In this document: piece after piece, positions 31,398 through 40,430 of the stretch
Position numbering within the stretch: position 1 is the stretch's first letter
Layout: every line of letters begins with the position of its first letter
Assembly: GCA_002432715.1 (NCBI GenBank)
Contig: DJGJ01000067.1
Span: 19,946-69,959, forward strand
Source of the DNA: Sphaerochaeta sp. UBA5849
Lineage (GTDB): Bacteria; Spirochaetota; Spirochaetia; Sphaerochaetales; Sphaerochaetaceae
Length of the DNA: 50,014 nucleotides
Direction of reading: 5' to 3'
Notes under the pieces: model-generated
The model's database searches: none
Seen by the model: only the letters and a program-made list of their open reading frames with translations
What the model was told of the DNA's origin: nothing
Translations under genes and position numbers: made by a program

Positions 31398-32726
31398 ATG
31401 CAGTATTTTGTTGGAGAACAAGAGTATTTTAAAGGAATTGGCAAGATTCAGTTCGAGGGAAAGGGCAGCATGAACCCTTTGGCTTTTAAATATTACGACG
31501 CAAAGAAGGTGATCGCCGGCAAGACGATGGAAGAGCACCTGCGTTTTGCAACCGCCTATTGGCACAGCTTCTGCGCCGATGGCACCGACCCGTTCGGCAA
31601 TGCCACCATCGATTTCCCCTTCCGCAAGGCTGACAAGTATGCGAATGCCATCGCCAAGGCTGATGCTGCATTCGAATTCTTCACCAAGCTGGGAACCCCG
31701 TTCTACTGCTTCCATGACATCGATGCATCCCCCGATCATGAAGTGGCGGCGGAGTATGAGAAGACCTACCAGAAAATTGCTGATGAGTTGCTCGCCCGCC
31801 AGAAGGCAAGCGGGGTCAAGCTGCTTTGGAATACGGCCAATGTGTTCTCACACCCCAACTATATGAATGGTGCGGCGACCAATCCTGATTTCAATGTAGT
31901 AGCGCGTGCTGCCGTACAGGTGAAGAACAGCCTTGATGTGAACGTCAAGCTCGGCGGGTCAAACTATGTGTTCTGGGGCGGTCGTGAGGGCTACATGAGC
32001 CTGCTCAACACCGATATGAAGCGCGAGCAGGAGCATCTTGCACGCTTCTTGTCCATGGCCAGGGACTATGGGCGCAGCATCGGATTCAAGGGAACCTTCC
32101 TCATCGAACCCAAGCCGATGGAACCGACCAAGCACCAGTATGACTACGATGCCGCCACAACCATCGGATTTTTGAAGAATTGGGGTCTGGAGAAGGATTT
32201 CAAGTGCAATATTGAAGCCAACCACGCAACACTGGCCGGTCATACGTTCAGTCATGATTTGCAGGTTTGCGCCGACAACGGCATGCTTGGCAGCGTCGAT
32301 GCCAACCAAGGCGATTCAATCAACGGCTGGGATACCGATGAGTTCCCGACCAACGTGTACGAGACCACCCAGGCGATGCTGGTGATCTTGAGAAACGGCG
32401 GGCTTGGCAATGGCGGTTTGAACTTCGATGCGAAAAGAAGGCGCAATTCCACCGATCTTGAGGACTTGTTCATCGCCCATATCGGCGGTATGGACAGCTT
32501 CGCCCTTGGTCTTGAAGTAGCCCAGAAGATTCTAGAGGACGGCGTTCTCGACTCCTTCGTAAAGGAACGCTATAGCTCCTTCGATACGGGAGACGGCAAG
32601 AAGTTTGAGGAAGGCAAGCTCGGTTTGGCCGACCTGGCCAAACTCGGACACGCTGTCAAGATTGAGAAGAAGAGCGGAAAGCAGGAGTATCTGAACAACC
32701 TGCTGAACTCCTATCTTTTTGGTTAA
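31398..32726 (+). CDS. xylA: Xylose isomerase
   Basis: XylA interconverts D-xylose and D-xylulose. The 442-residue protein has the class II length and motifs: YCFHDIDASP with the catalytic His, FLIEPKPMEPTKHQYD with the metal-binding Glu, KCNIEANHATLAGHTF and DANQGDSINGWDTDEFP. An AGGAGG site precedes the ATG. Its stop overlaps by four bases the stop of the convergent AEC permease gene, leaving no room for a terminator between them. With xylB and the AraC regulator it forms a complete xylose entry module, though no xylose transporter is in the window. Confidence 0.98.
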   Translation: MQYFVGEQEYFKGIGKIQFEGKGSMNPLAFKYYDAKKVIAGKTMEEHLRFATAYWHSFCADGTDPFGNATIDFPFRKADKYANAIAKADAAFEFFTKLGTPFYCFHDIDASPDHEVAAEYEKTYQKIADELLARQKASGVKLLWNTANVFSHPNYMNGAATNPDFNVVARAAVQVKNSLDVNVKLGGSNYVFWGGREGYMSLLNTDMKREQEHLARFLSMARDYGRSIGFKGTFLIEPKPMEPTKHQYDYDAATTIGFLKNWGLEKDFKCNIEANHATLAGHTFSHDLQVCADNGMLGSVDANQGDSINGWDTDEFPTNVYETTQAMLVILRNGGLGNGGLNFDAKRRRNSTDLEDLFIAHIGGMDSFALGLEVAQKILEDGVLDSFVKERYSSFDTGDGKKFEEGKLGLADLAKLGHAVKIEKKSGKQEYLNNLLNSYLFG

Positions 32727-33631
32727 GAGAGCAGCGGGGTTAGGACGACGTAACAAAGCGCGCTGGTCATAACCGAGAGTGAAGAGGTGAAGGAGGCAAG
32801 TTTTCCCTGGTCGGAAATCTTTTCGGTGAAAGCCACCGAGCTGGTCGAGATCGGGGAGAACACCGCCAGAGCCAAGGTGAAGCGGATGACCTGGCTGAAC
32901 TGGGTGTGTTTGATGATGAAATATGCAAACACCGTTGCCAGGCCGTAACGGATGATGAGCAGCACGAATGATTTCTTGATCCAGCCTTTTTGGAACCGAA
33001 TGTCCAGCATGAACCCGATCATCAACATGGCAATGATCGGGTTTGCTTTTCCGATGGTCTGCATCCAATCCTGGAAAAAGCGTGGAAGGGTGAGATTTGC
33101 AAAGGAGAGGCTGATCATGATCAGGTAGGTGATGAAAGGCGCCGAGGTGAACAGTTTCGTCAGCAAATCCTTGGTGTTTGGTTTTGTTCCTCCAGCCGTG
33201 GTGGAAGCCAACGAGTAGGTGAAGCCTGTGGTCATCAGGGCATTTCCCAAGTCAAATAGTGAGGCCGCCACCAGAGCCGGCGGGCCGTAGAGGGCTTGGA
33301 CAAAAGGGAAGGAGAAGTTTCCTACGTTGTAGGTTGAGCCGCACAGCAGTGCATATCCTTTCAAGCCGTTTGACTCTTTTCTCATGCTGAGGTAGGAGAA
33401 CACCATCAGCACTACATTTGCCAGGATCCCATAGAGGATGAGAACCAGCAGCGAATAGTCGAGTTTGAACGTGTTGAAGCTTGCCACGATCGCTGCCGGC
33501 AAGGTGATGTTCAAGGTGATTTTTGAGAGGGTTGCACCTTCTCTCTCACTGAAGAGCCCGATCCTCTTGAGTACGTTGGCAAGGGCGATCAGAAAAAGGA
33601 AAAGAGCAACCTGTAACAATGATTGCGCCAT
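32723..33631 (-). CDS. AEC-family permease (auxin efflux carrier-like)
   Basis: This 302-residue inner-membrane protein has about ten hydrophobic segments in two halves, with the conserved pattern LNITLPAAIVASF near the start and GSTYNVGNFSFPFVQALYG in the middle. Bacterial AEC members export or import organic acids such as malate. The substrate is not shown by sequence or neighbours. The second in-frame ATG (33631) is preferred to 33640 because a -10 box, TAGGAT, lies seven bases before it. Confidence 0.85.
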   Translation of the reverse strand: MAQSLLQVALFLFLIALANVLKRIGLFSEREGATLSKITLNITLPAAIVASFNTFKLDYSLLVLILYGILANVVLMVFSYLSMRKESNGLKGYALLCGSTYNVGNFSFPFVQALYGPPALVAASLFDLGNALMTTGFTYSLASTTAGGTKPNTKDLLTKLFTSAPFITYLIMISLSFANLTLPRFFQDWMQTIGKANPIIAMLMIGFMLDIRFQKGWIKKSFVLLIIRYGLATVFAYFIIKHTQFSQVIRFTLALAVFSPISTSSVAFTEKISDQGKLASFTSSLSVMTSALCYVVLTPLLS

Positions 33632-33638
33632 ACGGTGC

Positions 33639-33668
33639 ATCCTATCTTCTCTTCTGGGGAGAATACAA
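33639..33668 (-). promoter_or_regulatory. Leaderless-type promoter of the AEC permease gene
   Basis: On the minus strand TTGTAT, an 18-base spacer and TAGGAT, then seven bases to the ATG at 33631. Confidence 0.5.
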
Positions 33669-33680
33669 GTGGATTTTGGT

Positions 33681-34637
33681 TCAACTTTGCAGAAAGGCCA
33701 AGTCTTGGTCTGTCAGCGTAAGGTCGGCGCCTCCCAAGGTATCGGTGATTTGTTCAATCCTGCTGGATCCTGCAATGGCAATCGTCGGATTTCGCTGGCT
33801 GGTCAGATAGGCCATCGTAATGGCTGCAGGGCTTGCTTGGAGCTGCTCGCACAATGCTTGTACCTTGGGAGCCAGGGCGAGATTTTCCTTGGTGAGGAAT
33901 CTGCGTTTTGCAGTCTCGCTGAGGGCAGCCTCCCTGCCTGAGAGCAGCTTTGAGAACAAGCCCTTTGCCTGGGGTGCAAAGCACATCACCGGCATCTGTT
34001 CCTTCTCATACCACAGCCGCTGTTCCTCGGTCATGCACACCAGGGTGTCGTCCCCCCAGCTTTCAGGGGTGCAGTGTGCCAGGCTCCATTGGATTTCACT
34101 GATTGTAAACGGTGTTTTGCCATGAGCTTTCGCCCAAACGTTGGCTGCTTCGATGCGTTCCGTCCTCCAGTTGGAGACACCCAGGTGCTTGACCAGCTTC
34201 TTGTCGATCAAGAGGGATCCAAGGTCTATGATTTCATCGCCGCCCATCGAGGGGTTGTCCCGGTGGAAGAACCAGATATCCAGGCAATCGGTTTTCAGTT
34301 GCTCCAAGCTTCGGCTGATGTCCAGCATCATGTCCTTCTCGTTGATTCGGCTGCGGTGCATGTCCTCCTTGTAGGGATGGCATCCCTTGGATGCTACTAT
34401 GACTTGGCCGTGCAGGTTGTTTGTAAGAAGCCACTTGCCCAGCACCTGTTCGCTGGTCGATGGGCCTCCTGTCTTCTCCTGCCCGTAGATAAGGGCGGTG
34501 TCGAGCAGGTTGCCTCCCTTCTGATAGTAGATATCGAGTTGCTGCATTGCAGTCTGTTCGCTGATGGATGCTCCATAATGATCACAGCCAAGGGCTATCC
34601 GGGTAAGGCGCTTGCCGAAAAAGTCGAGGTATTTCAT
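33681..34637 (-). CDS. Aldo/keto reductase
   Basis: The 318-residue NADPH-type oxidoreductase has the full catalytic tetrad: Asp46 and Tyr51 in NLLDTALIYGQ, Lys84 in VIVASKG and His125 in DIWFFHRDNP. GVSNWRTERIEAA and the late IAIAGSSRIEQITD fit the coenzyme-binding end. The family reduces aldehydes and ketones; the physiological substrate cannot be told. Its start overlaps the stop of the iron-transporter gene by one base (TAATG), so they share an mRNA. Confidence 0.9.
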   Translation of the reverse strand: MKYLDFFGKRLTRIALGCDHYGASISEQTAMQQLDIYYQKGGNLLDTALIYGQEKTGGPSTSEQVLGKWLLTNNLHGQVIVASKGCHPYKEDMHRSRINEKDMMLDISRSLEQLKTDCLDIWFFHRDNPSMGGDEIIDLGSLLIDKKLVKHLGVSNWRTERIEAANVWAKAHGKTPFTISEIQWSLAHCTPESWGDDTLVCMTEEQRLWYEKEQMPVMCFAPQAKGLFSKLLSGREAALSETAKRRFLTKENLALAPKVQALCEQLQASPAAITMAYLTSQRNPTIAIAGSSRIEQITDTLGGADLTLTDQDLAFLQS

Positions 34638-35515
34638 TAGATCTCAATTCCCAGGAATCGCTTGACCAGGATTCCGATCACAAACGATACGGCGGCAACA
34701 CCAAGGCTGATGAGTGTCATTTCCAAAAAGCGTTTGCCGAAGGGGAGGTCCTTGGCAACCGAGGTATAGTAGGTGAACAGCATGATGATGATCACCACCA
34801 CGACAAGCATGAGAACCAGGGCAAGGACATAGCTCTCCAAAAGCAGATAGGGAAGGACCATGAATGCAACGGTAAAGAGGTAGGCGATACCGGTGTACAT
34901 GCTGCTCTTTGCAGCATTCTTGTCACCGCTGTTCTTTGCCGAGAGATACTCGCTCGAGGCCATGGACAGGGTTGCCGATATTCCGGTGATCAAACCGGAG
35001 AGGGCGATGAGGCTGGTGTTCTGCAAGGCAAAGGTTAGGCCTGCCAAGGTACCGGAGAGTTCGACGAGGGCGTCGCTGAGTCCGAGCACCATGGATCCGA
35101 TATATTGGAGCCGCTCCTCGTCAAGCATGTCAAGCAGCTCTTGTTCGTGCCGGTCCTCATCCTCGGCGATCTGTTTTGCCTGTGGTACTTCAGCAATAAG
35201 GGCGGAGTAGCCTTTGCTGGCCTTGTCCTCTCCTCTTTCCATTTTTTTCAGGACGAAGGTATAGCCGAGCAGCATGGCGAGGATGCTGTAAAACCATGCC
35301 TTGATTTTGTTGGGTTTTACTTGTTTTCCCGTCATCTTCTCCCAGATTTTGGCATGCCTGAGTTCTTCTTCGCCGATTCGGCGCAAAATTTCGCTATTGT
35401 GCTCATCCTTCACACGTTTGGCGAGATTCTGATAGATGAGATGTTCGGTCAGCTCTCCCCGCTGGAGAGCGAGGAGGACCAACATGGTCTTCCGGCTCAC
35501 TTGTTTTTGTTCCAT
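34637..35515 (-). CDS. Ferritin-like/VIT1 fusion membrane protein (MbfA-like iron exporter)
   Basis: The 292-residue protein joins an N-terminal ferritin-like (rubrerythrin-type) domain to a VIT1/CCC1-type transporter. Iron ligands are suggested by GELTEHLIYQNLA, IGEEELRHAKIWEKM and EDEDRHEQELLDML; the transporter half begins near residue 135 with GSMVLGLSDALVELSGTLAGLTFAL and contains SMASSEYLSAK. MbfA exports iron across the inner membrane under excess. GAGGGAG precedes ATG at 35515, which fits the domain start better than longer forms. A promoter is visible at 35536-35564. Confidence 0.87.
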   Translation of the reverse strand: MEQKQVSRKTMLVLLALQRGELTEHLIYQNLAKRVKDEHNSEILRRIGEEELRHAKIWEKMTGKQVKPNKIKAWFYSILAMLLGYTFVLKKMERGEDKASKGYSALIAEVPQAKQIAEDEDRHEQELLDMLDEERLQYIGSMVLGLSDALVELSGTLAGLTFALQNTSLIALSGLITGISATLSMASSEYLSAKNSGDKNAAKSSMYTGIAYLFTVAFMVLPYLLLESYVLALVLMLVVVVIIIMLFTYYTSVAKDLPFGKRFLEMTLISLGVAAVSFVIGILVKRFLGIEI

Positions 35516-35535
35516 TGCGCTTGCTCCCTCAGCCA

Positions 35536-35564
35536 AGTATATCCACCCTGTTTGGTTTTGGAAA
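35536..35564 (-). promoter_or_regulatory. Promoter of the MbfA-like / aldo-keto reductase operon
   Basis: On the minus strand TTTCCA, a 17-base spacer and TATACT, followed by a normal leader with a GAGGGAG ribosome site. Confidence 0.5.
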
Positions 35565-35625
35565 TAGCTTTGCTTGACCGCACCGGTTTCTCTCTGTAGT
35601 ATTGACGGAGGGCTCAGGAGGAGAC

Positions 35626-35913
35626 ATGGATGCAAACTACGAGGATCTGATCAAGATTTTTGCTTCAACAACAGATGTGAATGACATGCAGAAGCTGCTG
35701 GAAGAGATGTTGACTCCCAATGAGCTCAAGGATCTGCGGCTCAGGTGGAATCTGATGAAGGATTTGTACAAGGGGCTGCCCCAGCGCGAAATTGCTGCCT
35801 CCTATGGCATATCCTTGTGCAAGATAACCCGGGGGTCGAAGATATTGAAACAAAAGGATTCGTATTGCAAAAAGTTGCTCAGCGACCGCTATGATGACCA
35901 TCTTCACCTGTAA
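35626..35913 (+). CDS. TrpR-like repressor
   Basis: The 95-residue helical protein resembles TrpR. MLTPNELKDLRLRWNLMKDL corresponds to the core helices, and LPQREIAASYGISLCKITRGSKILK is the helix-turn-helix, where ITRGS is the TrpR signature (E. coli ATITRGSNSLK). The related YerC family lacks this exact motif. TrpR represses tryptophan genes when bound to tryptophan. No trp gene lies in the window, so its targets are elsewhere or its ligand differs. GGAGGAGAC precedes ATG at 35626, preferred to ATG at 35602. Confidence 0.82.
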   Translation: MDANYEDLIKIFASTTDVNDMQKLLEEMLTPNELKDLRLRWNLMKDLYKGLPQREIAASYGISLCKITRGSKILKQKDSYCKKLLSDRYDDHLHL

Positions 35914-36008
35914 AGCGGGAACAAATTGGGAGTTCCGCATTCTCCTTGTATGTGCTACCATGAACAAAGTTATTTCCAATGTATGCGTGAAGAAGGTTCC
36001 CTATTGCT

Positions 36009-37382
36009 ATGAAGAGTTCAAAACGTTTCTTGCTGGCTTTGAAATTGTTATGTGATACTCTGGCGATTCTGCTTTCTTGGCTGCTCGCCGGATATTTGAG
36101 ATTCTATGTCATTCCCGGCGGTGTCCGTGCATCCTTTACGCTCTTCCTCCAAATTTCTGTTCTTGTGGTAGCTTACACCCTCTTTTTCATCAGCCGTAAT
36201 GGTTTGTATGTTGAGGATTTGGAACATTCATGGCGTAAAGAGACGAACAAGCTGATTTTCAGTGCATTCGAAGGTTTTTTGCTGTTGGTGATTACCCTAT
36301 ACTTTGGGTTCTCAGCAAAAGTGAGCCGCTTGGCCATCGGACTGCATTTCATCCTCATCATCATATTCTTGGTGACCGAACGAACATTCATATCCGCGTA
36401 TATCAAGAGTTGTTACCGAAAAGGCAAGTACAATCGGAAAATTCTTTTGGTCGGCTATGGGGATAATCTGCAAAAGTATGAACGTGCACTTCACAGTAAA
36501 AGCATTCTTGGCATCAATCTGGTAGGGCAGTACGATAGTCAGGGCAGGGGTATCGAAGCAGTGCGGCAGCTGCATGCGGATTCATTGCGTACTGTCGTGG
36601 AACAGACTCAGCCTGATCTGGTGGTAATTTCCTATCCAGGCAATGAATACGACCGTCAGCAGGCCATGGTCGCCCAAGGCCTTGATTTGCTTAATGAAAA
36701 GGTGGTCCTGCTTCCATCCCTGCCTGAGTCGTATATCGGTACACAGATTTCCGATTTCCGATGGATTCCGATGCTCACGCTCAATGCAGCTGATATCGGA
36801 GCTTTTCAGCGGATTGCCAAACGGTTGTTTGATATCGTGACTTGCAGTATCGGGGTCATCATCATCTCTCCCATTCTCTTGGTTCTGGCTGTTCTGGTAA
36901 AACTTTCTTCGCCCGGGCCTGTTATTTACAAGCAAAAGCGGGTGACGCGGGATGAGAAAATCTTTACGATGTACAAATTCAGGAGCATGCGAAACGATAT
37001 TCCTGAGGGAACGGCGCATTGGACTGAGGAGAATGATCCAAGGGTTACGAAAATCGGGAGATTCTTGCGCAAGACCAGCTTGGATGAGCTTCCCCAGTTG
37101 TTCAATGTAATCGGTGGTTCCATGAGTTTGATCGGTCCGAGACCCGAGCGTCCTGAATTGGTGGAAAAATTCAATGCAGAGATTCCTGGATATCGGATGC
37201 GTCATCGGGTCAAGGCCGGTATTTCCGGTTGGGCCCAGGTCAATGGTTGGAGAGGCAATACGTCGTTGGAACGCCGCATTGAATTTGATCTTTTTTATAT
37301 CCGTAACTGGAGTATGCTTTTCGATCTGAAGATTGTGCTGTATACATTCTTCAGAGGTTTTGTAAATGAAAATGCATATTAA
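36009..37382 (+). CDS. Polyprenyl-phosphate sugar-1-phosphate transferase (WbaP/WcaJ-like)
   Basis: This 457-residue membrane enzyme starts surface-polysaccharide synthesis by moving a hexose-1-phosphate from a nucleotide sugar to undecaprenyl phosphate. The N-terminal half has about four membrane helices and a CoA-binding-like domain (about 140-250). The C-terminal 190 residues form the catalytic domain: KRLFDIVTCSIGVIIISP, SPGPVIYKQKR, YKFRSMRND, RKTSLDELPQLFNVIGGSMSLIGPRP (quoted in part) and KAGISGWAQVNGWRG. It is the first gene of a run to 40240. No other glycosyltransferase of the pathway is adjacent. Confidence 0.93.
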   Translation: MKSSKRFLLALKLLCDTLAILLSWLLAGYLRFYVIPGGVRASFTLFLQISVLVVAYTLFFISRNGLYVEDLEHSWRKETNKLIFSAFEGFLLLVITLYFGFSAKVSRLAIGLHFILIIIFLVTERTFISAYIKSCYRKGKYNRKILLVGYGDNLQKYERALHSKSILGINLVGQYDSQGRGIEAVRQLHADSLRTVVEQTQPDLVVISYPGNEYDRQQAMVAQGLDLLNEKVVLLPSLPESYIGTQISDFRWIPMLTLNAADIGAFQRIAKRLFDIVTCSIGVIIISPILLVLAVLVKLSSPGPVIYKQKRVTRDEKIFTMYKFRSMRNDIPEGTAHWTEENDPRVTKIGRFLRKTSLDELPQLFNVIGGSMSLIGPRPERPELVEKFNAEIPGYRMRHRVKAGISGWAQVNGWRGNTSLERRIEFDLFYIRNWSMLFDLKIVLYTFFRGFVNENAY

Positions 37383-37395
37383 ACTGGAGTTGTTG

Positions 37396-38220
37396 ATGAA
37401 TAAACGGTTTTTTTTGATACTCCTGCTCTGCCTTCTTGGCATGGCGGGGCTTTTTGCTGCAGCTGACGAGGTGCGTAAGGCCCTTCCCAATCTGACCGAG
37501 GCCGAGTATCAGGCTCTCGAAGCTGGTGAGATGGTATACGGGCGTGCAATCGATGGGGGAAAGATAACCCAATATTTTGTTGAGGGATCGGAAGCTGGAA
37601 AACGTGCGGCTTTGGCCCAAGCACAGGAGAGTGGATTTTCCATCGGGGCGGTAAGTTATATTCCCTATCATGCGGCACTGAAAGCAAAACAGCCTCTGGA
37701 ACGTCAGTTGGCGATTTTCAATGCTATTCGGGCCATCTCCACCCAGGAAGGTCTGACCTACATTTCCTGGCGTGCGGGAAACAAGGAAAAGGTGCTCATT
37801 GAAAAGTCTTCCTATATGGAGGACTCGAAGAATCTGAATAAGCTTCTCCCCGATCCTGTTGCCTCTGTGTTTCCCTACACTGCTGAAAGCTATGTGTATC
37901 AGCGGGACTCTTCCTTTGGTGGCAACAGGTACCTGCACACCTATACCAACACAGACAAAGAGATTTTTGTCGAAATCAGCAATATCAGCAACATGAAAGT
38001 GCTTGGCCTCTTCACGGCGGTCAAGTCGGGTCAACTGTCCATCGATATGGGGACCTACCAGTTGGAGGATGGCCTGTTGCTTGTAGCACTTACCAGTGTA
38101 AGGGACCGCAGTCCTGAGGTTTCTGTGCTTGGCCTTACGGTTGATTTGCCTTCTGCATTCAGACGCCGTATCGTTGCTCTTCAGAACTGGTTTATAGACC
38201 AGCTTGCCACCATACACTGA
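37396..38220 (+). CDS. Secreted protein of unknown function (possibly DUF6675)
   Basis: The 274-residue protein has a clear signal peptide (about 1-22, hydrophobic core then AAADE) and no further membrane segment, so it is periplasmic or surface-bound. It contains LTEAEYQALEAGEMVYG near the mature N-terminus and many Tyr and Ser residues. I think it belongs to DUF6675, seen in spirochaetes, but cannot confirm that. ATG at 37396 with GGAG upstream suits the signal peptide better than 37366. It sits between the sugar transferase and the Wzi-like barrel, suggesting a role in polysaccharide export or attachment. Confidence 0.75.
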   Translation: MNKRFFLILLLCLLGMAGLFAAADEVRKALPNLTEAEYQALEAGEMVYGRAIDGGKITQYFVEGSEAGKRAALAQAQESGFSIGAVSYIPYHAALKAKQPLERQLAIFNAIRAISTQEGLTYISWRAGNKEKVLIEKSSYMEDSKNLNKLLPDPVASVFPYTAESYVYQRDSSFGGNRYLHTYTNTDKEIFVEISNISNMKVLGLFTAVKSGQLSIDMGTYQLEDGLLLVALTSVRDRSPEVSVLGLTVDLPSAFRRRIVALQNWFIDQLATIH

Positions 38221-38236
38221 GAATTAGGACTATTTC

Positions 38237-40240
38237 ATGAAACATACTCGTTCGTTGTTTGTCTTGTTGCTCTGCTTCCTTGTTCTTGCTCCCGTATCTG
38301 CGGCTGTTCATACCTCGGTTCCTGTTGATCACGAAGTATATCGTATTCTTGATGTAGCACGGATCAGGGGCTTGATCGACAACCAGATCGATGTCAAACC
38401 CTATAGTGCCAGCAGGATACTGCATTTGTTGGAAACAATTGCAAGCCAACCTGAAAAATTGAGCAAATCTGAATTGCTGCAAATTCAACAGTTGATTGCT
38501 TCCCTCAATGCTTCTTATGGATATGAACCTTCCAATCTTGAAAAGCTTTTATCGACAGGCTATTTGCGGTCGTATGACCGCGATAGAGGACTGGGAGCTT
38601 CGTTCGGCATAACCGTCGACTCGCAACAGACAGTGAGTCTCTCGAAGAAAGGGGAGTATGACAGCAGAAACTCAATTGTAGCATTCTTGAAGTCAGACAT
38701 CGGTTCCCATGTTTCATTCAACATGGATTTTGGTTTGGTATTAGATAAGCTGAACAACAGCGTGTTTCTTCCCAGTGAATTCACCATTCCCGGCGAAGGC
38801 TTTTATATGCGACTCACTGAAGGTGGAAGCCCTCCTTCTTCCATACCCTTTGACAAGCTGAATACCAGCTTGGTTCTTACCCCCGAGCTGTCGGCATCGT
38901 TTTTCGATGGTGATGTCCTGCTTCGCTGGGGTACGATCAAGCGTGATTGGGGCCCTGGTTTGAACAACCTCATGCTCTCAGCGGATGCACGGAGTTTCGA
39001 TGCAATCGATATCCAGCTGAATTTGACTTCCTGGTTCAGGTATTCGGTGATGAACGGTTCGCTGGGTAAATTTTCTTTGGACGATATTGATGGAGAACCG
39101 TTCTTATCCGACAGATATGGCGCCAAGGAAGACCGGTTGAACTATCGCTATAACAACAACTTCAGCGCCCACCGGGTGGAACTCGACATCGGCAGCGATT
39201 TGACTTTCGCCATTTATGAATCGACGGTGTGGCAGAAGCGCTTTGAATTGAGTTATCTCAATCCCTTCACCGTCTATATGTTCCAGCAGAACAGCCTCGG
39301 AGACATCGACGATGTATTCGCAGGACTCGACTTTTCGTATACCCTTCCTTCCAAGGCCCGCATCTATGGGGCGATGGCCATGAATGAGATGAATGTGGTA
39401 GGAAATCCCATCACCATGCTCAAGGCACCAAGGAATATGTTTGCCTTCCAAGCAGGGGTGGTGGTACCGCTTCCCATCGGCTCATTCTCCTCCCTCACAC
39501 TCCAATGGACGTATATCGGACCCTTTGTGTATACGCACTATCCGATGAGGAAGTTGACGGGGACTTTGGATGCTTCCATTCCTACTGCTCCCATAACCAT
39601 TACTACCGATACCGGCCGTACCGTGACCTATAACGGGACAGATACTATTACCCTTTTTGCTAAAGGGCCGGATGATGTACAGACGATAAACCTTGATACT
39701 GCAGAGTGGTTCAGTAACGGTACCTACACCCTGACCAAGGACGGCAGAACCATGATTGAGAAATCAACAGATGGTAAACGCTTCCTCATCTACGAAACCT
39801 ATGCCGAAACCAACTATGTCAACAAAGGTGAGAACCTAGGCTATCCGCTTCAGCCCAACTCCCAGGAGTTCCTGCTGCAGCTGGACCTCGGGCTTCCCAA
39901 GGGTTGGACAACGCAACTGCAGGTCAAGTATCAGGCACGAAGCGGCCAATATGGATATGCACTCGACCAGTTCATGCTCTATACAATACATAAGCAATAC
40001 CCTGAAAAGGATTTCTGGAATTATGTATTCAACCACACCTTGTCGGTTCTGTTCTCGGGAACCAAGAAGCTGGACGGTATGCCTATCTCATTGACGGCTT
40101 CCTACCGCTTTATCGCTGACTGGGTGCGACCTAAAGACGAAAGTACTGAGAGATTCGATGGTCTGACTACAGTCTTTGGATCTTGGCAGGATCCTTCCTT
40201 CAACCACATTGTACAGGTGGGAGTGAAGATTTTTTATTGA
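38237..40240 (+). CDS. Wzi-like outer-membrane barrel (capsule assembly family)
   Basis: The 667-residue protein has a signal peptide (about 1-23) and a long series of alternating beta strands ending in a C-terminal aromatic (KIFY). Around residue 239 it has GTIKRDWGPGLNNLMLS, close to the WGPG pattern of the Wzi capsule-assembly family; Wzi is an outer-membrane lectin that anchors capsule. An N-terminal helical stretch (about 35-100) precedes the barrel. It follows the secreted protein by 16 bases, in the same operon as the sugar transferase. Identification as an outer-membrane barrel is strong, as Wzi-like fairly strong. Confidence 0.8.
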   Translation: MKHTRSLFVLLLCFLVLAPVSAAVHTSVPVDHEVYRILDVARIRGLIDNQIDVKPYSASRILHLLETIASQPEKLSKSELLQIQQLIASLNASYGYEPSNLEKLLSTGYLRSYDRDRGLGASFGITVDSQQTVSLSKKGEYDSRNSIVAFLKSDIGSHVSFNMDFGLVLDKLNNSVFLPSEFTIPGEGFYMRLTEGGSPPSSIPFDKLNTSLVLTPELSASFFDGDVLLRWGTIKRDWGPGLNNLMLSADARSFDAIDIQLNLTSWFRYSVMNGSLGKFSLDDIDGEPFLSDRYGAKEDRLNYRYNNNFSAHRVELDIGSDLTFAIYESTVWQKRFELSYLNPFTVYMFQQNSLGDIDDVFAGLDFSYTLPSKARIYGAMAMNEMNVVGNPITMLKAPRNMFAFQAGVVVPLPIGSFSSLTLQWTYIGPFVYTHYPMRKLTGTLDASIPTAPITITTDTGRTVTYNGTDTITLFAKGPDDVQTINLDTAEWFSNGTYTLTKDGRTMIEKSTDGKRFLIYETYAETNYVNKGENLGYPLQPNSQEFLLQLDLGLPKGWTTQLQVKYQARSGQYGYALDQFMLYTIHKQYPEKDFWNYVFNHTLSVLFSGTKKLDGMPISLTASYRFIADWVRPKDESTERFDGLTTVFGSWQDPSFNHIVQVGVKIFY

Positions 40241-40430
40241 TTTTGGGAGGGGCGGTACAAAAATTCTCCTTTTATTTGCTGAAAATTGTAACGTAGTGAC
40301 CTGCTTCTTGGATTATGCTCTATATCACTATGGGAACGAAAAATGACAAAACTTATTCTTTTGTTGACATGGTTGATGAAAGTGATATATCGTGCCAAGT
40401 AATACTAGTATGTGCATGGAATGAGGATAT
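40241..40430 (+). promoter_or_regulatory. Intergenic region with promoter for the second barrel gene
   Basis: TTGACA (40364-40369), an 18-base spacer and TATCGT (40388-40393) form a good promoter. The leader carries GAGGAT before the ATG at 40431. No clear terminator for the Wzi-like gene is seen. Confidence 0.55.
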
